Source: Candidatus Hydrothermarchaeum profundi
Lineage (GTDB): Archaea > Hydrothermarchaeota > Hydrothermarchaeia > Hydrothermarchaeales > Hydrothermarchaeaceae
Length of the DNA stretch: 64,000 bases
NCBI GenBank assembly: GCA_002011125.2
Contig: MTMF02000009.1
Location: forward strand, 1,828,989 to 1,892,988
Direction of reading: 5' to 3'
Position numbers and translations under genes: made by a program. The notes below the pieces were generated by a model that saw nothing but the letters and a program-made list of their open reading frames with translations, made no database searches and was not told the origin of the DNA. Positions 44,592 through 52,421 of this stretch are shown piece after piece; within the stretch, counting starts at the first letter, position 1; every line of letters starts with the position of its first letter.

Positions 44592-45084
44592 TGATTTTTT
44601 TTATCCCTTCAAGGCTTTTTAATTCCTCAAGGAGTTCTCCACTTATCTCATGCTCCGTAATTACAGTAAGCTCGGGATTTTCTGTGAGATAGGGGTCATC
44701 TGCAATCGCCTGTCTTATTGAAATCCCATGCTCAGCGATCTTGCTTGCGACTCTGCCGATAATTCCAGGTTCTGATGCATCTTCAGGGGATATAACAACT
44801 ACTCCTAGACCCAAATGGGGGGCTGCGTCTCTTAAAAAAGCAATTGAATGAAGGTTTTGAAAGACTTTTTTAAGATTTTCGTTTTTTATTATCCTTTCAA
44901 CTGTCGCATCAACAGCCCGCCTGTCTACACCTAACTCATTAGCTATCTGAGCATGCGCGACCTCTATACCTCCTGCGGATATTCTCCTATTTTTCCCTAT
45001 TTGAAATCCTTTTTTTAATAAGAATTGAGCTACCTTCATTTGAGCAGGATACCCTTTGAAATATTTCTCAATTTCCGCCCACAT
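44581..45084 (-). CDS. HTH-ACT domain amino-acid-type regulator
   Basis: 167 aa. An N-terminal HTH-like part (VAHAQIANELGVDRRAVDAT) is followed by an ACT domain with EPGIIGRVASKIAEHGISIRQAIADDP (quoted in parts) that binds small effectors. Such proteins are common in methanogens. Its 3' end overlaps the HD gene by 11 bases. Confidence 0.85.
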   Translation of the reverse strand: MWAEIEKYFKGYPAQMKVAQFLLKKGFQIGKNRRISAGGIEVAHAQIANELGVDRRAVDATVERIIKNENLKKVFQNLHSIAFLRDAAPHLGLGVVVISPEDASEPGIIGRVASKIAEHGISIRQAIADDPYLTENPELTVITEHEISGELLEELKSLEGIKKITIY

Positions 45085-45180
45085 ATACTTAGTTCTATTT
45101 AGTTATTTTTTCTTATAAATCCATGCATTGAGATTCATGCTATATGCTATTTTTTAATGAAATGTTATCTTAGTACTATA

Positions 45181-45207
45181 GTGTTACTATATAGGAAATA
45201 GTAATAC
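45181..45207. promoter_or_regulatory. NikR-like operator
   Basis: GTGTTAC - 13 bases - GTAATAC forms a near-perfect inverted repeat. It matches the GTGTTAC-N13/14-GTAACAC type of site known for NikR repressors in some bacteria and archaea. It lies 73 bases before the nickel ECF operon. A second GTGTTAC half-site sits at 45273-45279, right at the start codon. Confidence 0.7.
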
Positions 45208-45279
45208 AATTAGTATATAAGAAGAAATTTTTACGCAGAAAAGTATATATAGTATTATTTTTTTAAAAAAAGTGTTACT

Positions 45280-45921
45280 ATGCATATTCCAGACGGCTTT
45301 ATACCTCTATGGCAATGCGCGATATATTTTGCAATCGCATTACCTTTCATAATAAAGTCATTCAAATGGGCTCGAAAGGAGATGGGAGAAGCTAATCTAC
45401 CACTCTTTGCTACTCTTGCTGCAGGCATTTTTGCAATCCAGGGATTAAACATCCCTATACCTTGGGGAACAAGTGGCCACATGGTAGGCGGTGTTATGAC
45501 CGCAATCCTCCTTGGAAGCCCTTATGCTGGAGTACTTTTACTGACTATAGTACTGATGATTCAAAGCTTACTATTCGCAGATGGAGGAATCACCACATTA
45601 GGTGCAAACATCCTTGACATGGGAATAATAAGCACTTACGTGGGATTTTACATATTTAAAAGCTTAAAATATAGATTAAACATATCGGTTGCATCCTTTA
45701 CTGGAGCATGGCTAGGGTTATTCTTATCGTCATTAGCTGTAGCCATACAACTTGCTATTGCAGGCACTTTTCCTTTAATTCAAGGGCTTTTTTTTATGGG
45801 GCTCTATCATACTATTATCGGCCTAATAGCTGAGGGAACTCTAACAAGCATAGTTATTACGACCTGCCTAAAAGTAAGTCCTGGGCTTTTCCCAGCCATA
45901 TCGGAGGAGGCAATGCGATGA
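45280..45921 (+). CDS. nikM: Nickel/cobalt ECF transporter S-component (NikM/CbiM)
   Basis: 213 aa with about six helices. It starts MHIPDGFIP, where the free N-terminal Met-His motif coordinates the metal, and continues with the NIPIPWGTSGHMVGG and FADGGITTLGANI sequences typical of CbiM/NikM. Nickel rather than cobalt is inferred from the NikR-like site upstream. Confidence 0.93.
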   Translation: MHIPDGFIPLWQCAIYFAIALPFIIKSFKWARKEMGEANLPLFATLAAGIFAIQGLNIPIPWGTSGHMVGGVMTAILLGSPYAGVLLLTIVLMIQSLLFADGGITTLGANILDMGIISTYVGFYIFKSLKYRLNISVASFTGAWLGLFLSSLAVAIQLAIAGTFPLIQGLFFMGLYHTIIGLIAEGTLTSIVITTCLKVSPGLFPAISEEAMR

Positions 45922-46220
45922 ATATTAAAAGAATTGTTATTGTAGGTTTAGGGATCTCTCTTTTAATCTCTGTTCTATCCCCTTATCTAGCTTCAACTAA
46001 TCCTGATGGGCTCGAAAGTACTGCTCAAAAATTTGAAGACGTTATAGGCAAGGAGTATCACGCGATACAATCGCCATTTTCAGATTACTTAGTGCCCCAA
46101 TTCGGTGATAGCAAAAAATCAAGCATGCTAGCATTAGTATTAGGAACGCTAATAACTTTTGGAGTTGGCTACATTGTCGTTAAAGTCATAAGAAAACGGG
46201 ATTTTCATGCAAATAATTGA
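45918..46220 (+). CDS. nikN: NikN/CbiN-like PDGLE-domain membrane protein
   Basis: 100 aa with two membrane helices and the hallmark NPDGLE (about 29-34) in the exported loop. It assists NikM in metal capture. ATG overlaps the nikM stop (ATGA). Confidence 0.92.
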   Translation: MNIKRIVIVGLGISLLISVLSPYLASTNPDGLESTAQKFEDVIGKEYHAIQSPFSDYLVPQFGDSKKSSMLALVLGTLITFGVGYIVVKVIRKRDFHANN

Positions 46221-47082
46221 AACCAAAAACCTACGATACGTTTACTCCGACGGAACAGAAGCCCTCAAAAACGTAAATTTCCAAGCCTACGAAAATGAGA
46301 TAGTGGCTGTGGTAGGCGCTAATGGCGCGGGGAAGACTACTCTATTTAAGCATTTTAATGGACTCTTAAAACCAACTTCGGGTAAAGTCTTAATTAATGG
46401 AGAGGAAATAAGAAAAGATAATCTTCTTCAAGTACGTAAGACGGTAGGACTAGTATTCCAAAACCCTGACGACCAGCTTTTTGCACCAACCGTAAAACAA
46501 GATGTAGCATTTGGGCCGATGAATCTTGGGCTTCCAGAAGATGTCGTAACACATAGAGTTAGAGAGTCCCTAGAGCTAGTTGGGATGTCAGGATTCGAAG
46601 ACAGGACACCTCATAACCTAAGTTTCGGCGAGAAGAAAAGGATTGCAATAGCAGGCGTCCTAGCGATGCAGCCCCGTGTTTTGGTGCTTGACGAGCCTAC
46701 CTCAGGGTTAGATCCTCAAGGCGTGGTTAAGATCATAGAACTTCTTATAACACTCAAAAAATTAGATATTAGCAGTGTAGTAGCGACACACGATGTAGAT
46801 ATTGTCCCAATATTTGCCGATAGGGTTTATCTATTACACCACGGAGAAGTTGCCTTAGAGGGAACCCCGGAGGATATCTTTAATGAAAGCCTTATAGAGG
46901 AATCACATCTCAGACTCCCATATATAGCCCAACTTCTCAAGAACTTAAAAGAAGAAGGTTACGATATTGACCTCAAGCTAACTGTGTCTGAAGCGACAGA
47001 CGAGATTGTGAAATTATTGAGGGAGATAAATGGAACTTCTAGATCTAGAAAGAGAGGCATCGAGAGACAGCACGATTCATAG
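46207..47082 (+). CDS. nikO: ECF transporter ATPase (NikO/CbiO)
   Basis: 291 aa. Walker A GANGAGKT (37-44), Q-loop VFQNPDDQLFA, signature LSFGEKKR, Walker B VLVLDEPTSGLD and switch THDVD are complete. It powers the nickel importer. It overlaps nikN by 14 bases and the permease by 53 bases. Ends in UAG. Confidence 0.95.
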   Translation: MQIIETKNLRYVYSDGTEALKNVNFQAYENEIVAVVGANGAGKTTLFKHFNGLLKPTSGKVLINGEEIRKDNLLQVRKTVGLVFQNPDDQLFAPTVKQDVAFGPMNLGLPEDVVTHRVRESLELVGMSGFEDRTPHNLSFGEKKRIAIAGVLAMQPRVLVLDEPTSGLDPQGVVKIIELLITLKKLDISSVVATHDVDIVPIFADRVYLLHHGEVALEGTPEDIFNESLIEESHLRLPYIAQLLKNLKEEGYDIDLKLTVSEATDEIVKLLREINGTSRSRKRGIERQHDS

Positions 47083-47845
47083 AATAGATAGCAAAATAAA
47101 AGTTATTTCGTTTCTTTTATTAGTTTTTTCTGCTGTATTTATTGGTAGAAGCATAAGCTCAGATTTCTTAAGCCGCATAATTAGTTTAGCCGTATTAGAG
47201 GCTTATCTGCTAGTGATCGTATCATTGGCAAGATTGGATAAATCTTTATTTCTGAAGAGAGTTCTAATGATACTTCCCTTTGGAGGAACAGTAGCGGTAC
47301 TAAAACCTTTTGTTGAAGAAGGGGTTCCGATATATACTTTTCCTTTAGGGATTACTGTAACCTACGAAGGTATTAGTGAGGCTATTCTACTCTTATTTAT
47401 AATGGTGGTATCAATCTCTTCTATAGTAGTCCTTTCATCTACAACTACAATCCAGGGATTAATAAATTCGATGAAAAAAATAGGATTCCCAAAAGAGCTA
47501 GCTCTCCTATTCGGTATGACATTAAGGTATATCTTCCTGTATGGTGAAACTCTTCAGAAAATTTTAGATGCCCAACGGTCAAGATGCTTTAGCATTAGAA
47601 ATAGGAGAGTTAAACTTAGGTACATATTAGAACAATTAGGCTATACCGTAATGATGCTTTTTATAAGGTCTTATGAACACGGTCTAAAAATATACCAAAG
47701 CATGATAAGTAGGTGCTACACCTCTGATTCTACTCTTCTTTTAAGCCAAAGAGGGGTTACTTCTAAAGATATTTTATTCGCAATAGTCAATATCTCCGTG
47801 ATCGGAAGTGCAATTTACATTAGCAGCTATGGAATCCCCCCATAA
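47030..47845 (+). CDS. nikQ: ECF transporter T-component (NikQ/CbiQ)
   Basis: 271 aa, five to six helices, with the coupling motifs of EcfT (ALLFGMTLRYIFLYGETL and AQRSRCF). The N-terminus HRIDSKIKVISF is typical. It starts 53 bases inside the ATPase gene; both frames read as genuine protein there. Confidence 0.93.
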   Translation: MELLDLEREASRDSTIHRIDSKIKVISFLLLVFSAVFIGRSISSDFLSRIISLAVLEAYLLVIVSLARLDKSLFLKRVLMILPFGGTVAVLKPFVEEGVPIYTFPLGITVTYEGISEAILLLFIMVVSISSIVVLSSTTTIQGLINSMKKIGFPKELALLFGMTLRYIFLYGETLQKILDAQRSRCFSIRNRRVKLRYILEQLGYTVMMLFIRSYEHGLKIYQSMISRCYTSDSTLLLSQRGVTSKDILFAIVNISVIGSAIYISSYGIPP

Positions 47846-47895
47846 TATTAAGCAATCCGCTCTTTAGGATTATCGAAAGCCTATTTGATAAAAAT

Positions 47896-47963
47896 AATTC
47901 CTCCCGAGGAATTACCAACACAGCACTTTTCATCTAAAAATCTCTTAACCATCAGCTAAGAGA
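47896..47963 (+). terminator. Twin hairpins after the nickel operon
   Basis: Two stem-loops follow the operon: AATTCCTC/GAGGAATT (47896-47913) and TCTCTTA/TAAGAGA (47941-47963). They probably mark the transcript end. The second is followed by an AT-rich but not pure U region. Confidence 0.45.
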
Positions 47964-47997
47964 GGCTTCCTTTATAAAAAGAAACTGATAAAAACTA

Positions 47998-48054
47998 CTG
48001 GAGTGTCGATGGTGGTCCCGGATAGCATGGTGACGCCGGCACGGTGCTTAGTAG
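47998..48054. other. GC-rich block with hairpin next to tRNA-Ile2
   Basis: A ~57-base GC-rich island stands out from AT-rich flanks and directly abuts the tRNA 3' end. On the minus strand it can fold an AGCACCGTG...CACCATGCT imperfect hairpin and has an ACA triplet further downstream. It could be a tRNA trailer or a small guide RNA. I see no ORF. Confidence 0.25.
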
Positions 48055-48127
48055 TGGGCCCGAAGGGATTTGAACCCTCGACCACCCGGTTATGAGCCGG
48101 GCGCTCTAACCGCTAAGCTACGGGCCC
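48055..48127 (-). tRNA. tRNA-Ile2 (CAU anticodon, agmatidine-type)
   Basis: Cloverleaf with acceptor GGGCCCG/CGGGCCC, discriminator A, anticodon stem CCCGG/CCGGG and loop CTCATAA giving anticodon CAT (48092-48094). CCA is not encoded. The GGGCCCG acceptor is typical of archaeal tRNA-Ile(CAU), whose C34 is modified to read AUA; elongator Met is the alternative. Confidence 0.93.
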
Positions 48128-48221
48128 TTCTAACCTCAGATAAATTCATTCAAAAATAAATATATTTCGCCAGAATATTTTGATAAAATATTAATATATA
48201 TTCTTTTATATATTATTGTTG

Positions 48222-48908
48222 ATGACTAAAGAAAAGGGGGGAGAGGAATTTTTTAAGATACTCTCGCATCCTATACGCTTGAGATTAATTGAATTAATAC
48301 ATGAAAACATCCAGTTAAGTTATAGCGAGATCCTTAATACTCTTAAAATAGATGCAGGTCAACTAAATTTTCATCTTAAAAATATGAGAGAACTCTATGT
48401 AAAATCCAAGGGATATTATATGCTAAACGAAAAAGGAGTGTTTGCATATTCTCTCATCAATAAAGTAAGAAAAATGGAGAGATTAAGAGAATTTAGGATT
48501 TCCCTCAAAACTGCTCCGCTTTATAAGAGAGTTGTAGCCTCTCTCATCGACGCCGTGCTTTTCGTAGGTTCTCCAGTGACTGTGGTATTGCTTATAAGCC
48601 TACTTACACCGCCTAAAGCTCTTGATCCCATACTGCTAACAGTTTTCGCCATGCTTATAATGTTTTTATCCCTCCTAGTGCTGGCTCCTATGGAGGCTAG
48701 CACTGGGCAGACTATAGGAAAATACATCACTGGGATTAGAGTCGTAAAGGACAGCGGAAGGAAGATAGACTTGTCTGAGAGTACTATTAGAAATGTAGGG
48801 AAGATATATTTTCTACCACTAGATTTACTTTTGGGACTTATGGTTAGGCGGAAAGGTTATCTTAGATTTACATGTTTTATGACCAAATCAGTAGTAGTTG
48901 AAGTATAA
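48222..48908 (+). CDS. ArsR-like HTH fused to RDD membrane domain
   Basis: 228 aa from ATG 48222 (TTGs at 48216 and 48219 are in frame). N-terminal winged HTH of ArsR type (FFKILSHPIRLRLIELIHE, then SYSEILNTLKIDAGQLNFHL) followed by an RDD domain with three to four membrane helices (KRVVASLIDAVLF; GQTIGKYITGIRVV). It is a membrane-tethered regulator. A TATA-like box about 27 bases upstream suggests a leaderless mRNA. It sits just before mtbCB and may control it. Confidence 0.88.
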   Translation: MTKEKGGEEFFKILSHPIRLRLIELIHENIQLSYSEILNTLKIDAGQLNFHLKNMRELYVKSKGYYMLNEKGVFAYSLINKVRKMERLREFRISLKTAPLYKRVVASLIDAVLFVGSPVTVVLLISLLTPPKALDPILLTVFAMLIMFLSLLVLAPMEASTGQTIGKYITGIRVVKDSGRKIDLSESTIRNVGKIYFLPLDLLLGLMVRRKGYLRFTCFMTKSVVVEV

Positions 48909-49016
48909 ATTGTGAAAATGAACCGGCAGTACTTACCCTCATCAAATGGAAGATTTTTTATAGCTATAAATTCCATAAAAGTAGTAAAACCAACAAAAGA
49001 GAGAGGTGGGTGAACT

Positions 49017-49058
49017 TTGAAATCCTGTAAAAATAGAAGGAGGGTTAAGTATGAGTAA
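49017..49058 (+). CDS. Putative 13-aa leader peptide before mtbC
   Basis: TTG start after AGGTGGGTG, encoding MKSCKNRRRVKYE; the AGG AGG codons are the mtbC ribosome site and the stop overlaps the mtbC start (ATGAGTAA). This may couple mtbC translation to the leader. Coding is unproven. Confidence 0.25.
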   Translation: MKSCKNRRRVKYE

Positions 49059-49698
49059 AGAAGAGATTTTGAAGAAAGCAGCTGACGCTATTTTAAAACA
49101 AGACGAGAAGGCTGCTGTTGAAGTTGCAAAGGAAGCGTTAGAAGCGGGTTTAGACCCTGTTGAAGTGATTGAAAAGGGATTTACAGAAGGTATCAGAGAA
49201 GTGGGGGACCTCTTCGATAGGGGTAAGCTTTTTCTCCCGCATGTAATGCTATCAGCAGACGCCATGAAAAAAGCCATCGCAGTTCTTGAGCCTGCTATCG
49301 GCGAAGGTAAGGGAAAAGAAAAAGTGGGGACCGTCGTAATTGGAACCGTTGAAGGAGATATCCATGAAATCGGGAAAGGAATTGTTTCTATCATGCTTCA
49401 AGTGGCTGGATTCGAGGTCCATGACTTGGGTAGGGACGTGCCATTAAAAAAATTCATAGAAGCCGCAAAGGAAACAAACGCCAACATAGTCGGTGCCTCA
49501 GCTTTAATGACGACTTCCTTACCCGGGCAAAAAGAGCTAATAAATCTGTTGAAAGACGCAGGCATCAGAGATAAGGTTAAGATGATGGTAGGGGGTGCAC
49601 CTGCCACTGAGAAATGGGCGCAGAAGATAGGGGCTGACGCCTACGCTGAGAATGCCACAGAGGCTGTGGCAAAGGCAAAAGAATTGGTAACATCATAA
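49051..49698 (+). CDS. mtbC: Dimethylamine corrinoid protein
   Basis: 215 aa B12-binding protein. A helical cap (about 1-90) is followed by a Rossmann domain with the corrinoid motif GDIHEIGKG (His is the cobalt ligand), GASALMTT and VGGAP. It accepts methyl from MtbB and passes it to a CoM or pterin methyltransferase. It shares the protein family with mtmC at 57525-58169. Assignment to dimethylamine comes from the adjacent mtbB. Confidence 0.93.
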   Translation: MSKEEILKKAADAILKQDEKAAVEVAKEALEAGLDPVEVIEKGFTEGIREVGDLFDRGKLFLPHVMLSADAMKKAIAVLEPAIGEGKGKEKVGTVVIGTVEGDIHEIGKGIVSIMLQVAGFEVHDLGRDVPLKKFIEAAKETNANIVGASALMTTSLPGQKELINLLKDAGIRDKVKMMVGGAPATEKWAQKIGADAYAENATEAVAKAKELVTS

Positions 49699-49700
49699 GG

Positions 49701-49771
49701 CCTTCAACCCCCAATCGCCGGTTCGAATGGGTCAAAGGGCCTTTGATGAGAACCAGGGTATAGGTTGAAGG
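49701..49771 (+). promoter_or_regulatory. Nested stem-loop between mtbC and mtbB
   Basis: Three nested helices: CCTTCAACC/GGTTGAAGG (49701-49709/49763-49771), GGTTC/GAACC (49720-49724/49750-49754), TCAAAG/CTTTGA (49732-49737/49741-49746). It begins two bases after the mtbC stop and ends about 30 bases before mtbB. It may stabilise the mtbC end or tune mtbB expression. A tRNA or CRISPR repeat does not fit. Confidence 0.6.
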
Positions 49772-49797
49772 AATATAAAAAAGGAATTAGGAGGTGA
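49765..49797 (+). CDS. Putative 10-aa leader peptide before mtbB
   Basis: TTG AAG GAA TAT AAA AAA GGA ATT AGG AGG TGA encodes [10 protein letters not shown]. The TTG lies within the last helix of the hairpin, and the stop lies in the mtbB Shine-Dalgarno. It may be a chance ORF, but it repeats the pattern seen before other methylamine genes. Confidence 0.2.
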   Translation: MKEYKKGIRR

Positions 49798-49801
49798 AGT
49801 T

Positions 49802-51208
49802 ATGGATTACCGTGTTAGAATTGGAGACGGCTCATTAAAATACCTCTCCAAGAAAGAGATAAAGGAAGACATTGAAGACGGAACCAAGGACGCTGCTGAC
49901 CGCGGAGAAATACCAGAACTAACTGATGACGATAAAGAGAGGCTACTTGAAATAGTAACCGAGCCTAATAAGATCGTCAGCGTTTCACCGGGCGAAGAGG
50001 TAGTTATGACAAATGACGTAGGAACACTCACTATCCAAGGTGACCAAGGGAACAGCGGGGTAGGACTACCGCTAGATCGTATACAATGTATACTTACTCA
50101 AGAGCGTGCTTTTGGATCTGACACAATGGAACTAGCCCACACCGATTACAGCTTCAAACCCGTTAAGCCCATCATAGCAATGGAACAACAAGCTCTCGAA
50201 CAGGCAGAACTATTAACAGTGATACCAGTCTTCTATGGAGCAATGCCAAACCTTGGACAGTACTATGTTATAGACGGGCCTTTCCCAAATCCGAATGATC
50301 TATATAGAGATCTGAAAATAAAAGAAGCTCGCGAGAGCCAGGAGGAATGCGCTGAGCATGCCTCGAACAATATGAGTTGGATAGGTCAAAGACTTTGGGA
50401 GGTAGGATGCGAAGGACTAAACTTCGATACTACCGCCGCAGCCGGAGATACCGACTTCTATGCTACTCTGACAGCTACTGAAGAGTTAAAGAAGACTACC
50501 TCTGAAATGTGCATAGAAATGGGCATGGCCGCAGAATACGTGCTCGGGATGCATGGGGAGCTAAAATATGGTGGCGAGCTTCTAGCAGGCCTGTATCCAC
50601 ATCAGCAAGTAAAAGTCGCAGAAAAAGCAGGAGTAGATATATTTGGTCCAGTAGTGAATACCAATACTAGCAAGTCTTTTCCATGGAATATTGCAAGAGC
50701 GCTTACTTTCGTGAAGGAATGCGTAAAACAGTCCAATATACCCATACATGTCAACATGGGAATGGGCGTAGGCGGAATCCCCATGTACGAGACGCCGCCA
50801 GTAGATGCCGTTACAAGGGCTTCTAAGGCAATGGTTCAGATTGCCCACGTCGACGGTATATAGATGGGAGTCGGCGACCCGGTGGGCATGCCTATAAGCC
50901 ATATAATGGCATCTGGCATGGGCGGACTTAGAACAGCGGGAGACCTAGTTGCTAGAATGCAGATGAGCAAAAAAATGAGGATTAATGAAGCCAAGGAGTA
51001 TGTAGCGAAAAAGCTAAACTTAACTCCAAGCGAGCTCTCAGACGAGTATGTCATGAGAGAAGTGAGAGAAGAGCTGGATATAGGGATTATAACACCAGTA
51101 CCGGGAGCAGCGAAAGGGATAGAAGCTAAAGTCAGGATCGCTGAGCTACTGGATATAACTATAAATCCGGTAGAGAGACTAAAAAATAAAGAAAAATTCA
51201 AAAGCTAA
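49802..51208 (+). CDS. mtbB: Dimethylamine methyltransferase with pyrrolysine (UAG at codon 354)
   Basis: 468 aa including pyrrolysine. Two frames are joined by an in-frame UAG at 50861-50863: ...AHVDGI-[UAG][20 protein letters not shown]. The known Methanosarcina MtbB has Pyl at 356 in the same context, and the downstream [11 protein letters not shown] part is needed for a full barrel. It transfers a methyl from dimethylamine to MtbC. ATG at 49802 has AGGAGGTG upstream. It ends at TAA and is followed by a strong terminator. Ordinary annotation would split it into two proteins (353 and 114 aa). Confidence 0.96.
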
Positions 51209-51247
51209 GTAACCCTCCGGCCAGTAGCTGGCTATGGGTTACTTTAT

Positions 51248-51282
51248 ATCCCCCCAAGCTCTTTGGGGGGATTTATTTTCTC
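51248..51282 (+). terminator. Terminator after mtbB
   Basis: Stem ATCCCCCCAA/TTGGGGGGAT (51248-51257/51263-51272), loop GCTCT, followed by TTATTTTCTCTT. A strong intrinsic-type hairpin 40 bases after the mtbB stop. Confidence 0.75.
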
Positions 51283-51357
51283 TTTGTGTTAAACAACTTT
51301 TCCAAGCCATATCACTTTCTAAATTTAATGATGTTATAGAGATTTTATATAACCAGT

Positions 51358-52254
51358 ATGTTAGAACTCTACGATAAAGTAAGGAAGGAAATTGTAGGCA
51401 GAGATCGAGAGCTTTTAAGAATTTTATCTGCTTTAGAAGCCAAAAAACATTTGTTACTTGAGGGACCGCCAGGTACCTCAAAGTCAACCATCTTGAGGAC
51501 TATAACTAGGCTGTCTAATATCCCTTTTTATCTTTTAGAGGGTAATATCGATTTAACTCCAGCAAAGCTGGTTGGTCACTTTAATCCAGCAGAAGTTATA
51601 TCTGATAATTATAAACCGGAATACTTCAATAAAGGCCCCTTAACAAAAGCCATGGAAGAGGGCGGATTCCTTTATATTGAAGAATTTAATCGAATGCCGG
51701 CAGATGCTACAAATGTGCTATTAGTAGCTATGGAAGAAGGAGAGATAAATATTCCCAGATACGGTAAAGTAGTAGCCAAACCAGGTTTTACCGTGATATG
51801 CGCTCAAAACCCTCTTGACGATGTAGGTACTCTTCGTGTGAGCAGAGCATTTCTAGATAGAGTATGCAGAATAAAGCTTGACTATCAATCCGAAGAAGAA
51901 GAAATTAAAATCGTAGAAGAGAGAACAGGAACAAAAAATAAAGACTTAATTAAATTAGCGGTTAAACTGGCAAGAGAAACTAGAGACCATCCCGATTTGA
52001 AATTAGGAGTCTCTATTAGAGGACCTATTGATATGGTTCAAATAGCCGAAAAGATGCTTAGGCTTGATTTAGATGAAAGGGAAGCTCTTTTAGACTCGAT
52101 GATGCTGGCTTTCAGCGGAAAAGTATGGCTTGATGAGCTTTCTGAAAAATCTCAAGAAGAGGTCCTAGAAGAAATATTTAATCAAATATATACTCCCACG
52201 GGCGCTACTAAAAAAAAAGTAAGCCTGGAACTAATAAGAAAGGAGAAGAACTAA
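51358..52254 (+). CDS. MoxR-type AAA+ ATPase
   Basis: 298 aa. Walker A GPPGTSKS (note Ser in place of the last Thr), Walker B GGFLYIEEFNRMP, and the sensor segment VICAQNPLD are visible. MoxR ATPases act with VWA proteins as metal- or cofactor-inserting chaperones. The downstream VWA gene overlaps or nearly touches it. It lies between mtbB and ramA, so corrinoid or methyltransferase maturation is a reasonable but unproven guess. Confidence 0.92.
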   Translation: MLELYDKVRKEIVGRDRELLRILSALEAKKHLLLEGPPGTSKSTILRTITRLSNIPFYLLEGNIDLTPAKLVGHFNPAEVISDNYKPEYFNKGPLTKAMEEGGFLYIEEFNRMPADATNVLLVAMEEGEINIPRYGKVVAKPGFTVICAQNPLDDVGTLRVSRAFLDRVCRIKLDYQSEEEEIKIVEERTGTKNKDLIKLAVKLARETRDHPDLKLGVSIRGPIDMVQIAEKMLRLDLDEREALLDSMMLAFSGKVWLDELSEKSQEEVLEEIFNQIYTPTGATKKKVSLELIRKEKN

Positions 52255-52421
52255 CGCAACTTGAATCTGATGATAGCGAAGAAAAACCAAGCATCGATAT
52301 AGAAAAAGAATTCGAAAAATCCCCATATCATCTCGCGAAATACTTCAATGCTAATCCTGAAGAACTAGCGAAGGTATTCAGTTCTAAGAAAGCTCTTAAG
52401 ATATATGGCGATATTTCCAGC

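Noticed and set aside
49701-49771. tRNA or tRNA-Pyl between mtbC and mtbB
   Set aside because: A GGTTCGAAT sequence looked like a T loop, but the stems do not form a cloverleaf and no CUA anticodon loop is present.
50864-51208. Separate 114-aa gene after mtbB
   Set aside because: It starts exactly at the codon after UAG with MtbB C-terminal sequence, so it is the same protein read through pyrrolysine.
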